From positions 496,001-560,000 of the forward strand of contig NZ_JAMTCJ010000001.1 in the NCBI RefSeq assembly GCF_024171815.1: DNA of 64,000 nt. The letters run 5' to 3'. Source of the DNA: Williamsia maris. GTDB taxonomy: Bacteria; Actinomycetota; Actinomycetes; Mycobacteriales; Mycobacteriaceae. Both the position numbers and the translations under genes were made by a program. The notes below the pieces were generated by a model. The model saw nothing but the letters and a program-made list of their open reading frames with translations, searched no databases and was not told where the DNA came from. This document shows positions 40,135 to 48,774 of this stretch, in pieces. How positions within the stretch are numbered: position 1 is the stretch's first letter; each line of letters begins with the position of its first letter.

Positions 40135-40854
40135 ATGAACCTACAGAACTCGACAATCCTGATCACCGGAGCCAACCGCGGAATCGGCGCCGCACTCGTC
40201 CACGCCGCACTCGACGCCGGAGCCCGACGGGTCTACGCCACCTCCCGATCCGGCCGCCCGCCCGTGGACGACGACCGCGTCGTGGGCCTGGCCCTCGACG
40301 TCACCGACCCCGCATCCGTCGCCGCGGCGTCCGAGAAGGCCACCGACGTGTCCGTGATCGTGAACAACGCGGGTGTCGCTGCGCGGCAGCAGTTGCTGAC
40401 CGGCGACCTCGAGAAGATGCGGCTGGAGATGGAGACCAACTTCTGGGGCCCGCTTCTCGTGACCCGCGCTTTCGCCCCGGCGCTCGCGCGTGCCGGCGGC
40501 GGCGCGGTGGTCACCGTCGCCTCCGTGTTGGCGATGACCGCGTTCGAGGGGGCCGGCTCGTACGCCGCGTCCAAGGCCGCCGCGTGGTCGGCGAACGACG
40601 GCATCCGGCTGGAACTGGCGGGGCAGGGGACCCAGGTGCTCACCGCGTTCCTCGCCTCCACCGACACCGACATGATGTCGGGATGGGACGTGTTCAAGAA
40701 CGATCCCGCCGACGTGGCCGCGGCGATCCTCACCGCCGTTGCCGAGGGCGCCGACGAGGTGTTCGTCGACGACGACTCCCGGACGACCAAGGAGAACCTG
40801 GCGTCCCCGGTCGCGATCCGCTATCCCGACCTGGCGGCCGCGCGAGCCCGGTGA
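40135..40854 (+). CDS. SDR-family oxidoreductase, MerR-linked
   Basis: 239 residues. TILITGANRGIGAALV is the cofactor loop, VSVIVNNAGVA the NNAG motif, ASVLAMTAFEG and YAASKAA hold the catalytic Ser, Tyr and Lys. YATSRSGRP after beta-2 suggests NADPH. Substrate unknown; the MerR partner makes an electrophile or xenobiotic-aldehyde response plausible. The start is fixed by the leaderless-type promoter. The stop is 31 nt from the convergent cobF stop. Confidence 0.9.
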   Translation: MNLQNSTILITGANRGIGAALVHAALDAGARRVYATSRSGRPPVDDDRVVGLALDVTDPASVAAASEKATDVSVIVNNAGVAARQQLLTGDLEKMRLEMETNFWGPLLVTRAFAPALARAGGGAVVTVASVLAMTAFEGAGSYAASKAAAWSANDGIRLELAGQGTQVLTAFLASTDTDMMSGWDVFKNDPADVAAAILTAVAEGADEVFVDDDSRTTKENLASPVAIRYPDLAAARAR

Positions 40855-40885
40855 GGCCCGGACCCGGCGCGGTGAGCGGCGACGA

Positions 40886-41668
40886 TCAGGGCTTACGGAC
40901 CAGGTAGATGTCCATGATCCAGCCGTGCCGCGCACGGGCCTGTGCCCGCGTCGTCGCGATCTGCTCCCCCACCTCACCGACCGTGCCGCTGAGCAGGATC
41001 TCGTCGGGTGTGCCGAGATAGGCGCCCCACCAGATGAAGTCGCCCGGGTCTGCGGTGTGGCGGAAGGTGCAGTCGGCGTCGAGCATGACGATCTGGTTGC
41101 TGTCCACGCCCGACGGTGTCTCGCCGAGGCGACGGCCGGTGGTGATGAGGATCGGTTCGCCGATGCGGTTCATCAGGATCCGGTGTGCGGCGGTCAGCGC
41201 CGACGCACTCGTGACCCCGGCGACCACCTCGACGGCCAGCGGCAGCCGACCGCGGTCGACGATCGCGTCGGCGATGCGCAGGGTGCTGTCGTAGAGGCCC
41301 GGGTCGCCCCACACCAGGATCCCCCCGACACCGTCGTCGGACAGTTCATCGGTGAGGGCCGCCTCGATGCGGGTGGCGCGGGTGTCGTGCCAGCGCCGCA
41401 CCTCGGCGTCGTAGTCGGTGGGATTCCGGTCGCGCGGCGGGTCCTCGATCTCGACGAACCGGTAGTTCCCCGCACCCAGGTGTCGGTCGCAGATCTGTTC
41501 GCGGACGGCGACCAACGACTCCTTGGTCGCGCCCTTGTCGAGGACGAAGAAGGTGTCGACACCGCGCATCGCGTCGATGGCCTCGATGGTGACCTGACGC
41601 GGATCGCCCGGCCCGATGCCGATTATGCGCAGGGTGCGGGTGGTCGCACGGTCGGGCGTGGTCGTCAT
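40886..41668 (-). CDS. cobF: Precorrin-6A synthase (deacetylating)
   Basis: 260 residues of the tetrapyrrole methylase fold: LRIIGIGPGDPRQVTIEAIDAM near the N-terminus, ILVWGDPGLYDSTLRI and VAGVTSASALTAAHR for SAM binding, IWWGAYLGTPDEILLSG late. CobF methylates C-1 of precorrin-5 with release of acetate in the oxygen-dependent cobalamin pathway. No other cob gene is near; in this order cobF is often isolated. Its ATG overlaps the stop of the upstream SDR gene by 4 bp, so they are cotranscribed. The N-terminus extends into the SDR if a longer frame is taken, which was rejected. Confidence 0.93.
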   Translation of the reverse strand: MTTTPDRATTRTLRIIGIGPGDPRQVTIEAIDAMRGVDTFFVLDKGATKESLVAVREQICDRHLGAGNYRFVEIEDPPRDRNPTDYDAEVRRWHDTRATRIEAALTDELSDDGVGGILVWGDPGLYDSTLRIADAIVDRGRLPLAVEVVAGVTSASALTAAHRILMNRIGEPILITTGRRLGETPSGVDSNQIVMLDADCTFRHTADPGDFIWWGAYLGTPDEILLSGTVGEVGEQIATTRAQARARHGWIMDIYLVRKP

Positions 41669-42525
41669 GGGCGGGCGCGACGCAGTCCGTGGAACCGGGC
41701 GGTGACGTCGAGCATCACCGCTCGCGGCAGGACGCGTCGCAGCGCGAACACCACGGGCGCGCGGTTGCCCAACGCGTACAGCGGCTTCGGGTTCGACGAC
41801 AGCGCCGCGGTGACGATCAGCTCGGCGATCGGGCCGACGTCGAGACCACGCTGCTCGTTGCGACGCGTGGCCGCGGCGACCTTGGCGTAGTCCTCGCGGT
41901 AGGGCGAGTCGTCGGCCAGGTGGTAGCTGCGGCGGTCCCCGATGCCGGTGGCGATGGTCCCCGGTTCGACGGTGAGCATCGCGATGCCGAACGGCGCGAG
42001 CTCGCGACGCGACGCGTCCGCGAAACCCTTCATCGCGCTCTTGGCCGCGGAGTAGGTGGAACGGAACGCGATCGGGAAGCTCGACAGCATCGACCCCACC
42101 ATCACCACCACGCCGTACTGCCGTGACCGCATGCCGGGCAGTAGGGCCTTGGTCAGCGCGATGGGCCCGAAGACGTTCGTGGCGAACAACTCCTCGATCG
42201 CCGACATCGGCGTGTCCTCGAGCGAGCCCATCAGGCTCGCGCCCGCGTTGTTGATCAGGATGTCGACGTCGCCGGCCTCGCGAGCGCACCGCTCGATGCC
42301 GGCGGCGTCGGTCTGCTCGAGCGCGATGTAGCGCACGCCGGTGATGCGGTCCTCCGCAGCGATGCGATCGGGGTGACGGCTCGTCCCGATGACCGTGTGC
42401 CCGCGGGCCACGAACTTCTCCGCGACCGCGGCACCGATGCCGCTGGAGGCCCCGGTCACCAGGACCGTCCTCGATCGATCCGTCCGACGGTTGGGCGATG
42501 CTCCCGATGCGCTCACGCCGATCAC
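41665..42525 (-). CDS. SDR-family oxidoreductase upstream of cobF
   Basis: 286 residues. TVLVTGASSGIGAAVAEKF, ILINNAGAS, VGSMLSSFP and YSAAKSA give the classical SDR cofactor and Ser-Tyr-Lys sites. The C-terminal part (VARARRNEQ-like AATRRNEQRGLDVGPIAELI and ARFHGLRRARP) resembles SDRs acting on lipid or ketone substrates. The role with CobF is not clear; linkage may only be transcriptional. Two start codons fit (GTG 42525 or GTG 42516). Confidence 0.85.
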   Translation of the reverse strand: MIGVSASGASPNRRTDRSRTVLVTGASSGIGAAVAEKFVARGHTVIGTSRHPDRIAAEDRITGVRYIALEQTDAAGIERCAREAGDVDILINNAGASLMGSLEDTPMSAIEELFATNVFGPIALTKALLPGMRSRQYGVVVMVGSMLSSFPIAFRSTYSAAKSAMKGFADASRRELAPFGIAMLTVEPGTIATGIGDRRSYHLADDSPYREDYAKVAAATRRNEQRGLDVGPIAELIVTAALSSNPKPLYALGNRAPVVFALRRVLPRAVMLDVTARFHGLRRARP

Positions 42526-42644
42526 TGTAGGGGCCCGCTGATCCCCACCCGAAAAGAAGTGGCGATCACAGGAATTATCAGGAGATCCTCAGGGTTGGAC
42601 ATGCTCGGTGCGGTTGTTCGTTTCGGTGGGGAAGAAGGTGCGCG

Positions 42645-43610
42645 ATGCTGATCGGGATCGGTCTCGCCGTCCTCGCCGCACTCGGTTACGGACTGTCGTC
42701 GGTGATGCAGGCCCTGGGCGCGCGCCAGGCCGCCGCACAGTCCACCGGTGACGGATGGACCACCGAATCGGGCGGTCCCACACTCAAGTCGACGATGGCC
42801 GCGGCGCTCACCGGGGTGTTCATCGTCGGCGCGGTCATGGACGTCCTCGGTTTCGCCGCCGGTGCGGGCGCGGCCCGCATGCTGCCGCTGTTCCTCTCGC
42901 AGACCATCGTCGCCGGCAACCTGGTGATCACCGCCATCCTGGGGATGTTCGCCCTCGGCATCCGGCTACACCCCCGCGACTGGGCCGCCATGGCGCTCGT
43001 CATCGTGTCCCTGTGCCTGTTGGGTACGGCCTCGCACAGTCACGGCGCGACGCAAGCGAGTTTCACCTTCCGGTCCGGTCTCCTCGCCGCGACCCTCGCC
43101 ATCATCGTCATCTCGCTTCTGGCCGTGCGTCGGATGGGTCGCGCGGGGTCGATCGCGGCGGGCATGGCCGCCGGTCTGCTGTTCGGTGCCATCGCCATGG
43201 CCGTCCGGGTGCTCGGTGGCCTGCACCCGTTCTCGGTCGGCACCATCGCGACCGACCCGGCCGCATGGACGATCGCCATCGCCGGTGCGTTCGGCTTCTA
43301 CCTGCACACCGTCGCGCTGCAGCTGGGCGCGGTCAACGGGTCAACCGCCGCCATGGTGGTCGGCGAGACCGCGGTGCCCGGCATCCTCGGCGTGTGGCTG
43401 CTCGGCGACACCACCGTGTCCGGACTCGAATGGCTCGCCGTGGCCGGGTTCGTGCTCGCCATCGTCGGCGCCGTCCTGGTGGCGCTGTTCGGATCGGGCG
43501 AGGCGCAACGTTCGGCGGAAGAGAACGAGATCAATGCCGTCGGCGAGGTCATCGCCGCGCCGATCGCACATCGTCACTACAGTTCGTCCGGACGTGGAGC
43601 CGACGGTTGA
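42645..43610 (+). CDS. EamA/NIPA-like integral membrane transporter (DMT superfamily)
   Basis: 321 residues with nine or ten membrane segments in two halves, e.g. IGIGLAVLAALGYGLSSVMQALGA, LVITAILGMFALGIRL, AMALVIVSLCLLGTAS, LLAATLAIIVISLLAV, WLAVAGFVLAIVGAVLVALFG. The Gly/Ala-rich small-residue helices and late MVVGETAVPGILGVWLLGD match DMT-type permeases (drug, metabolite or Mg2+ transport). Substrate unknown. Start ATG behind GAAGGTGCGCG. The 119-bp upstream gap holds no recognised riboswitch. Confidence 0.8.
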   Translation: MLIGIGLAVLAALGYGLSSVMQALGARQAAAQSTGDGWTTESGGPTLKSTMAAALTGVFIVGAVMDVLGFAAGAGAARMLPLFLSQTIVAGNLVITAILGMFALGIRLHPRDWAAMALVIVSLCLLGTASHSHGATQASFTFRSGLLAATLAIIVISLLAVRRMGRAGSIAAGMAAGLLFGAIAMAVRVLGGLHPFSVGTIATDPAAWTIAIAGAFGFYLHTVALQLGAVNGSTAAMVVGETAVPGILGVWLLGDTTVSGLEWLAVAGFVLAIVGAVLVALFGSGEAQRSAEENEINAVGEVIAAPIAHRHYSSSGRGADG

Positions 43611-43665
43611 CGCCGACGCCGGGCCCGACCGCCATCCATCCACCACCCCGCTACGAAGGACACCC

Positions 43666-44142
43666 ATGACCACCGCGTACGACTTCACCGCCACGAACAT
43701 CGATGGCGAAGAGATCGATCTCAGCCAGTACCGAGGCAAGCCGCTGCTGATCGTCAACACCGCGTCGCAGTGCGGGTTCACGCCGCAGTACACCGGCCTC
43801 GAGGAGCTCAGCAAGACCTATGGCGAGAAGGGCCTCGTCGTTCTCGGGTTCCCGTGCAACCAGTTCGGTCACCAGGAGCCCGGCGACGCCGAGGAGATCA
43901 AGAACTTCTGCAACCTGACCTACGACGTCAGCTTCCCGATGTTCAGCAAGGTGGACGTCAACGGCAAGGACGCGCATCCGCTGTTCGCATGGTTGCGGTC
44001 GGAGAAATCCACCGTGCTGGGCAGCCGCATCAAGTGGAACTTCACCAAGTTCCTGGTCAACAAAGAGGGTCAGGTCGTCGACCGGTTCCCGCCGACCGCC
44101 AAGCCCGCGTCGCTGTCGGGAAAGATCGAAAAGCTCCTCTGA
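43666..44142 (+). CDS. Glutathione-peroxidase-family (thioredoxin-dependent) peroxidase
   Basis: 158 residues. LLIVNTASQCGFTPQY holds peroxidatic C36; FPCNQFG supplies the active-site Gln, and KWNFTKF the Trp and Asn. C82 (KNFCNLTYD) sits where the resolving Cys of atypical 2-Cys GPx occurs. Mycolic actinobacteria use mycothiol and thioredoxin rather than glutathione, so peroxide reduction through thioredoxin is the more likely activity. GAAGG lies ahead of ATG 43666; the upstream extension overlaps the transporter gene and was rejected. The 55-nt gap suggests cotranscription with the transporter. Confidence 0.92.
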   Translation: MTTAYDFTATNIDGEEIDLSQYRGKPLLIVNTASQCGFTPQYTGLEELSKTYGEKGLVVLGFPCNQFGHQEPGDAEEIKNFCNLTYDVSFPMFSKVDVNGKDAHPLFAWLRSEKSTVLGSRIKWNFTKFLVNKEGQVVDRFPPTAKPASLSGKIEKLL

Positions 44143-44184
44143 CGGACCATTCTCGCTGTCTGCCCTCCTCGATACGGTGAGCGC

Positions 44185-44478
44185 ATGAGCGACCGGTTCC
44201 CTGACGACTGCCCCACCCTCACCCGGGACGGCCAGACCGCCGGGTTCAGTCCGTCACCGGACGGGATGGCGTTGTTCGCCTGGTGGCGTGACACCACCGG
44301 TGATCACACCGACAGCGAGATGATCGGCGTCTACCCGAGCTACGAAGCCGGGGTCATCGGCGTCCTGCGGGCCATCGCGGCCGACGGGATGGATCCCGAT
44401 CCCGACGAGGTCACCGTCGAGGCAAAAGCCCTCGAACGCGACTTCACCGCCACGGACTGGATGGGCCTCGGGTTCTGA
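44185..44478 (+). CDS. Small protein of unknown function
   Basis: 97 residues, acidic, no signal peptide or membrane segment. MSDRFPDDCPTLTRDGQTAGFSPSPDGMALFAWW, MIGVYPSYEAGVIGVLRAIAADGMDPDP and a FTATDWMGLGF end are the visible features; no family is recognised. TACGGT lies 6 nt before ATG, a leaderless-type arrangement, and GC-codon use is as in its neighbours, so it is likely real. Confidence 0.6.
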   Translation: MSDRFPDDCPTLTRDGQTAGFSPSPDGMALFAWWRDTTGDHTDSEMIGVYPSYEAGVIGVLRAIAADGMDPDPDEVTVEAKALERDFTATDWMGLGF

Positions 44479-44508
44479 GTGGATCCGGCCGCGGCCTGTT
44501 CTATCAGG

Positions 44509-46122
44509 TCAGCTGACCGCTCCGGCGGTCGCGACCGGTCGAGCCTCGTCGGCCGTCGACGGGGTGTCCGCGATCGACTGCGGTGATGTCGGGGCCGGCC
44601 CGGTCGATGTGCTCGCGGTGGTCGTGGGTGTCGTGGTTGTCGAGGTCGGTGTCGTGCTGGACGGCGTCGATGTGGTCGACCGAGTGCTCGTCGTCGAGCT
44701 CGGGGCGGCGGTCGACGTCTGCTCGGTCGACGCGGCGGCATCGGATCGCGGTGTCGACGATGCCGGCGCCTCGGCGGTCGTCGTCTCGGTCGCGGCGACC
44801 TGAGAGCTGGTCGGGGCGGGCGACGTGGTCGGCACCGACCGCGCCGCCGCGAGAGCGATCGTGGTCACCGTCCGCGGTGCCGGCGGCGCGAACACCGCGG
44901 TGATGGCGGCGACGAGAGAACGCACGAACTGCTGCACCGTCACGGCGAAGGACTGCATCAGGCGTGTCATGGAACGGATGACCAGTTCGACGAGGTTCGG
45001 TGTCGGCGACGGGGCGATCTGCGGGTGCGCGGCGATGAAGTCCTTGATGACCTGCGCCGCCGGCTTCGCGGTCCAATCCTCGCGGAACACACCGAAGTTC
45101 AGGGTCGACTCGAACTCTCCGCTCGCGTCGCGGGTGGTGTAGACGAACATCGGCCCGGCGTATCCCTGCGCGCTCCACCCGGCGAGGAAATCCTTGATGT
45201 AGGCCGCCTGCTGCGCCTCGCTGACGACCGAGGTGGGCAGCCCGTACTCCGACGCCCAGATCAGCTTGGCCGCGTCACCCTGCGACACCATCAGCGCACG
45301 CATCTCGCGGACCTCGTTGATCGGCGATCCGGTGAGCGACGGGCCCTGTGAATACGGCGTCGAGTACTGGTACGGGTGGAACGAGATGGCGTCGAAGTAG
45401 TCCTTCGCACCCGCCTCGTACATCGCCTCGAGGAAACTCGGCGAGTCGACCGTGCCCTCCTCCGGCCTGGTGGGGACGGCACCGAGCACTCCGGCGATCA
45501 CGGTCACCGACGGGTCGACGGCCTTGATCTTCGTGTACGCGTCCTTCAGCAGCGCGGTGTAGCGCACCGGATCCGGGGCCGGATAGAACGACGACGCACC
45601 GTTGGGCTCGTTCCAGATCTCGTACGCCGAGATCCGACCGGAGTACCGCTGCGCGACCAGCGCGGTGAAGTCACCGAAGTCGGCCTCGCGCGCCGGCGGG
45701 CTGATGACCGGGGTGTCGCCGGGGGTGACCGCCCAGTCGGGCGAGTGTGTGATGACGGCGAGGACGCCCATGTTCCGGGCCTGAGCGGCGGCGATGACCC
45801 GGTCGATCTTGCTCCAGTCGTACACGCCGGGATCGGGATTGACGTCGTACCAGGGGATCAGCACCCGCACGTTCGTCACCCCGAGGGACTGCATGGCGTC
45901 GAGCGTCCGCTGGACCTGCTCGGGTGAGGCGAAGTAGAGATCGCTGTCGGCGATACCAACCGTGTCCGGCGCCACCGTGATCGCGGCGGCGTTGACGATG
46001 TCGTACACCGGGCGGACGTGCGGGACGAGAGCCTGCCCGGCCACGGTGGCGAACACGGTCACCGCCGTGAGCGAGACGACGGTCTTGGCGAACGGGAACG
46101 GGCGGGACGGTCGATTCGACAC
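44509..46122 (-). CDS. Secreted clan-A glycoside hydrolase (GH39/GH5-like)
   Basis: 537 residues. A signal anchor (KTVVSLTAVTVFATVAGQALV) is followed by a TIM barrel: DLYFASPEQVQRTLDAMQSLGVTNVRVLIPWYDV, SAYEIWNEPNGAS with acid/base E172, ISFHPY, and LIWASEYGLPTS with nucleophile E292, the 120-residue spacing expected for clan A. The end is ~140 residues rich in Ser, Thr and Pro (TSTPSSTTPTSTTTTPT), possibly a wall-spanning linker. It would cleave a polysaccharide or glycolipid outside the membrane. GTG 46122 is chosen because GGAGATCCATC stands before it; an upstream extension to 46224 lacks such support. Confidence 0.85.
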   Translation of the reverse strand: MSNRPSRPFPFAKTVVSLTAVTVFATVAGQALVPHVRPVYDIVNAAAITVAPDTVGIADSDLYFASPEQVQRTLDAMQSLGVTNVRVLIPWYDVNPDPGVYDWSKIDRVIAAAQARNMGVLAVITHSPDWAVTPGDTPVISPPAREADFGDFTALVAQRYSGRISAYEIWNEPNGASSFYPAPDPVRYTALLKDAYTKIKAVDPSVTVIAGVLGAVPTRPEEGTVDSPSFLEAMYEAGAKDYFDAISFHPYQYSTPYSQGPSLTGSPINEVREMRALMVSQGDAAKLIWASEYGLPTSVVSEAQQAAYIKDFLAGWSAQGYAGPMFVYTTRDASGEFESTLNFGVFREDWTAKPAAQVIKDFIAAHPQIAPSPTPNLVELVIRSMTRLMQSFAVTVQQFVRSLVAAITAVFAPPAPRTVTTIALAAARSVPTTSPAPTSSQVAATETTTAEAPASSTPRSDAAASTEQTSTAAPSSTTSTRSTTSTPSSTTPTSTTTTPTTTASTSTGPAPTSPQSIADTPSTADEARPVATAGAVS

Positions 46123-46330
46123 GATGGATCTCCATGGCTCACACGGGTCCGCACGGGGAGAAGTCCTCGGCGTATGGAGCATCTTTACCATCAGAAACGC
46201 CCGATTCCGGATCGAAACGGACAACGGGCCGTGGATGCGTCCGAACGGACTACACCATCGAAGTTACTGTCGCTCAACAACATTTGACGTTCTCGGCCGG
46301 ATGGCGGGCGGTGACGACACGCCCCCGATG

Positions 46331-46403
46331 TGCCCTCGGCAGGATTCGAACCTGCGACCTACCCTTTAGGAGAGGGTTGCTCTATCCCCTGAGCTACGAA
46401 GGC
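46331..46403 (-). tRNA. tRNA-Arg (anticodon CCU)
   Basis: 73 nt. Acceptor stem GCCTTCG/CGAGGGC, D-arm GCTCAGGGGATAGAGC, anticodon stem ACCCT/AGGGT around loop CTCCTAA (anticodon CCT), T-arm GCAGGTTCGAATCCTGC, discriminator A. CCA is not encoded. It reads AGG codons, rare in this GC-rich genome. Confidence 0.95.
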
Positions 46404-46453
46404 ATCTGCGTCGATCACCCGATCGCCACGCGTGGCGAGTCTAACCGACCCCG

Positions 46454-47629
46454 TCAGGCCCCAACCAGCTCCCGCCGTCGCGGCATGGTGCGTGCCACAC
46501 CGAACGCGGCGAGCGCCGCGAGCAGCAGGACGACCGTCGCGATGACGAAGGCCAGCGTGTACGACGACCCCAGCACCGGCGTGACGACCAGCGGACCGAG
46601 CACCTGACCCACCCCGTAGACCGCGGTCAGGATGGCCGCGGTCCGCGCCACCGGCAGCGCGGCACCCACGGACATGGTCACGGCCGTGATCCCGATGAAC
46701 GTGCCGCCGAAGAGCACCGCGGCGACCACGGCGGCAGCGGTCGACGAGGCGACCGCGGGCAGCAGGGCCGCGCACGCCTGCACCAGCAGCGCGATGCCCA
46801 ACGCCCGGTGCCCGCCGATCCGACGGGCGATCGCCGTCCACACCACCACCGACGGGACGACGGCCAGTCCGACCACGATCCACACGATCGGACCGACCGT
46901 CGAGGCAGCGGACCCGGAATGTCCGCCCACCGCGGCCACCAGGAACGTGCCGATGACGATGTACCCCAGGCCCTCGAGGAAGTAGGCGCCGAGCAGGAAC
47001 CGCCACGCGATGTGATGGGGCCGATCCGTCTCGGTCGCGGCCGACGTGACCGTCCCCGCCTCGGGATGGATACGCATCGACGCAATCGGCACCAGCAGCA
47101 ACCCGGTGACCACCGCCGAGATCAACCAGAGCTGCTGCCAACTCAGGTGCGGTCCGGCGAGCAGCGTGACCAGGCCGCTGACGGCGATGCCCGTGCCGAC
47201 TCCCGCGAACGCCAGGCTCGTCGACGCACCGGCGTGCCGCGCGCGGGCGACGGTACTGACGCATCCGACGAATATGACCGCGCTGGCCGCGCCGGCCACG
47301 AAACGAAGGATCGACAACCACACGACGCCTGCGCCCACCGCCATCAGGGCCTCGCTGGCGACCAGCGCCACCGCCCAGATCCGCAGGTGGGCGGCAGTGT
47401 TGATCCGTGGGCGGACCGACAAGGCGACCGCGCCGGCAAGGTATCCCGCGTAGTTCGCGGTCGCGATTGCCGCACCGGAGGTCGTGCTGATCGCGTGGTC
47501 GCTGATCATCAGTGGCAACAGCGGCGTGAACACGAACCGGCCGACCCCCATCGAGGCCGCCAGTCCGGCCGCACCGGCCAACGCCACACCCTGCCCGGCC
47601 GCCCACCGACCCCGCACCACATCAGTCAT
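46454..47629 (-). CDS. YbfB/YjiJ-family MFS transporter
   Basis: 391 residues with 12 predicted membrane helices. GVALAGAAGLAASMGVGRFVFTPLLPLMI is the diagnostic first helix (GxGRFxxTPLLPxM) of YbfB/YjiJ MFS proteins; YLAGAVALSVRPR is the cytoplasmic A-motif region. Substrate unknown. It is divergent from a LysR gene across a 69-bp spacer, so the LysR protein is the likely regulator. ATG 47629 was chosen because the longer frame runs into the LysR coding start. Confidence 0.87.
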   Translation of the reverse strand: MTDVVRGRWAAGQGVALAGAAGLAASMGVGRFVFTPLLPLMISDHAISTTSGAAIATANYAGYLAGAVALSVRPRINTAAHLRIWAVALVASEALMAVGAGVVWLSILRFVAGAASAVIFVGCVSTVARARHAGASTSLAFAGVGTGIAVSGLVTLLAGPHLSWQQLWLISAVVTGLLLVPIASMRIHPEAGTVTSAATETDRPHHIAWRFLLGAYFLEGLGYIVIGTFLVAAVGGHSGSAASTVGPIVWIVVGLAVVPSVVVWTAIARRIGGHRALGIALLVQACAALLPAVASSTAAAVVAAVLFGGTFIGITAVTMSVGAALPVARTAAILTAVYGVGQVLGPLVVTPVLGSSYTLAFVIATVVLLLAALAAFGVARTMPRRRELVGA

Positions 47630-47698
47630 GAGCGCCACGGTATTGGTCGCCGTGGTCGATCGGAAATGCCTGGTGAACATCGCCGATAACCTGGACGC

Positions 47699-48547
47699 AT
47701 GGATCTCGAGATGCGTCACATGCGGGCATTCGTCGCGCTAGCCGACGAGATGAACTACACCCGCGCCGCCGCCGGACTCCACGTCAGCCAACCCGCCCTG
47801 ACGCGGACCATCCAACAACTCGAACGCATCCTGGAGTGCGAGCTGCTCACCCGCACGTCACGCACGTTGACCATCACCGACGCCGGCCGCACGTTCGCCG
47901 ATCACGCCCGTCGCATCGTGACCGACGTCGACGCGGTGCACGACGAGATGCGGATGTCGGCGACGGTGCGGGTCGGCTTCGCGTGGCTGCTGCCGGAGTG
48001 GTTCGGCGAGACCACCAAGGGTGTCGAGGCACGCGGCGGACGAATCAGCCTGCACCGCACCGACGATCCGATCCGCGCGCTCACGCGCGGTGACGTGGAC
48101 GTGGCGATCACCCGCCGCCCGCCCGCTGACCACTCAGGCGCCGACGCATCCATTCGGTATCGGGCCGCGGGGTCCGAGCACCGCCTGCTCGCCGTGGCCA
48201 CCGCGTCGGAGCTGGCCACCCGGGAAGATCTGCACTGGGACGACCTCGCTTCAGAACCGCTCATCATCAACGTGCTGTCGGGGACCACCACCGAGGACTC
48301 ATGGGTGCACTCCGACCCCAACCGCGTGATCGTCCGGTGCAACAACTTCGACGAGTGGATCGAGCTGACGGCAGCGGGCCGCGGCATCAGCGCGGTACCC
48401 GATGTGGTGCGCGCCCGTGCCCAGCACCCGGCCGTCACCTTCCGCGACATCCCCGGCATCCCCGCCTCGACGGTCCACGTCGCGTGGCGGGATCGGACTC
48501 CCCCGCTGCGGTCGGTGGAGCTGTTCCTCGACGTCGCCGTCGGGTGA
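47699..48547 (+). CDS. LysR-family transcriptional regulator
   Basis: 282 residues. MRHMRAFVALADEMNYTRAAAGLHVSQPALTRTIQQLE is a textbook LysR helix-turn-helix, followed by the linker helix and a periplasmic-binding-like effector domain (VRVGFAWLLPEWFG, DVDVAITRRPP, ELTAAGRGISAVPDVV). Likely controls the divergent MFS gene. TAACCT ends 6 nt before ATG, giving a leaderless-type start. Effector unknown. Confidence 0.93.
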   Translation: MDLEMRHMRAFVALADEMNYTRAAAGLHVSQPALTRTIQQLERILECELLTRTSRTLTITDAGRTFADHARRIVTDVDAVHDEMRMSATVRVGFAWLLPEWFGETTKGVEARGGRISLHRTDDPIRALTRGDVDVAITRRPPADHSGADASIRYRAAGSEHRLLAVATASELATREDLHWDDLASEPLIINVLSGTTTEDSWVHSDPNRVIVRCNNFDEWIELTAAGRGISAVPDVVRARAQHPAVTFRDIPGIPASTVHVAWRDRTPPLRSVELFLDVAVG

Positions 48548-48656
48548 CGCCGCGACACTTCGTCCGCTAGGCTCACGAACTACTTCCGAACCCGAACTCG
48601 GCGAACTGGGCTCAGATCGCCCTCCCGAGGCCTTCGCACACCCCTCGTACTGCTGT

Positions 48657-48683
48657 GTTTCATGGGCGTCACATACCGGAAAC
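48657..48683. promoter_or_regulatory. Two overlapping GlnR boxes upstream of glnN
   Basis: GTTTC-N6-GTCAC-N6-GAAAC. On the plus strand 48668-48683 reads GTCAC-ATACCG-GAAAC; on the minus strand 48657-48672 reads GTGAC-GCCCAT-GAAAC. Both match the actinobacterial GlnR consensus gTnAC-n6-GaAAC and share the central half-site. They lie 92-118 nt upstream of the glnN start. Confidence 0.8.
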
Positions 48684-48715
48684 GCACTGGCGATCTGTCG
48701 CCCCTACCGTCACCA

Positions 48716-48739
48716 GAGATTTCACTTGACGAGAATCTC
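48716..48739. promoter_or_regulatory. GAGATT/AATCTC dyad with TTGAC element before glnN
   Basis: GAGATT and AATCTC form a 6+6 inverted repeat (12-nt spacer) that encloses TTGAC at 48726-48730, a possible -35 element. The position between the GlnR boxes and the gene suggests the core promoter or a second operator. Confidence 0.4.
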
Positions 48740-48774
48740 GCCCATCCGGGGGGATCGGAATCCAGGAGTTACGC

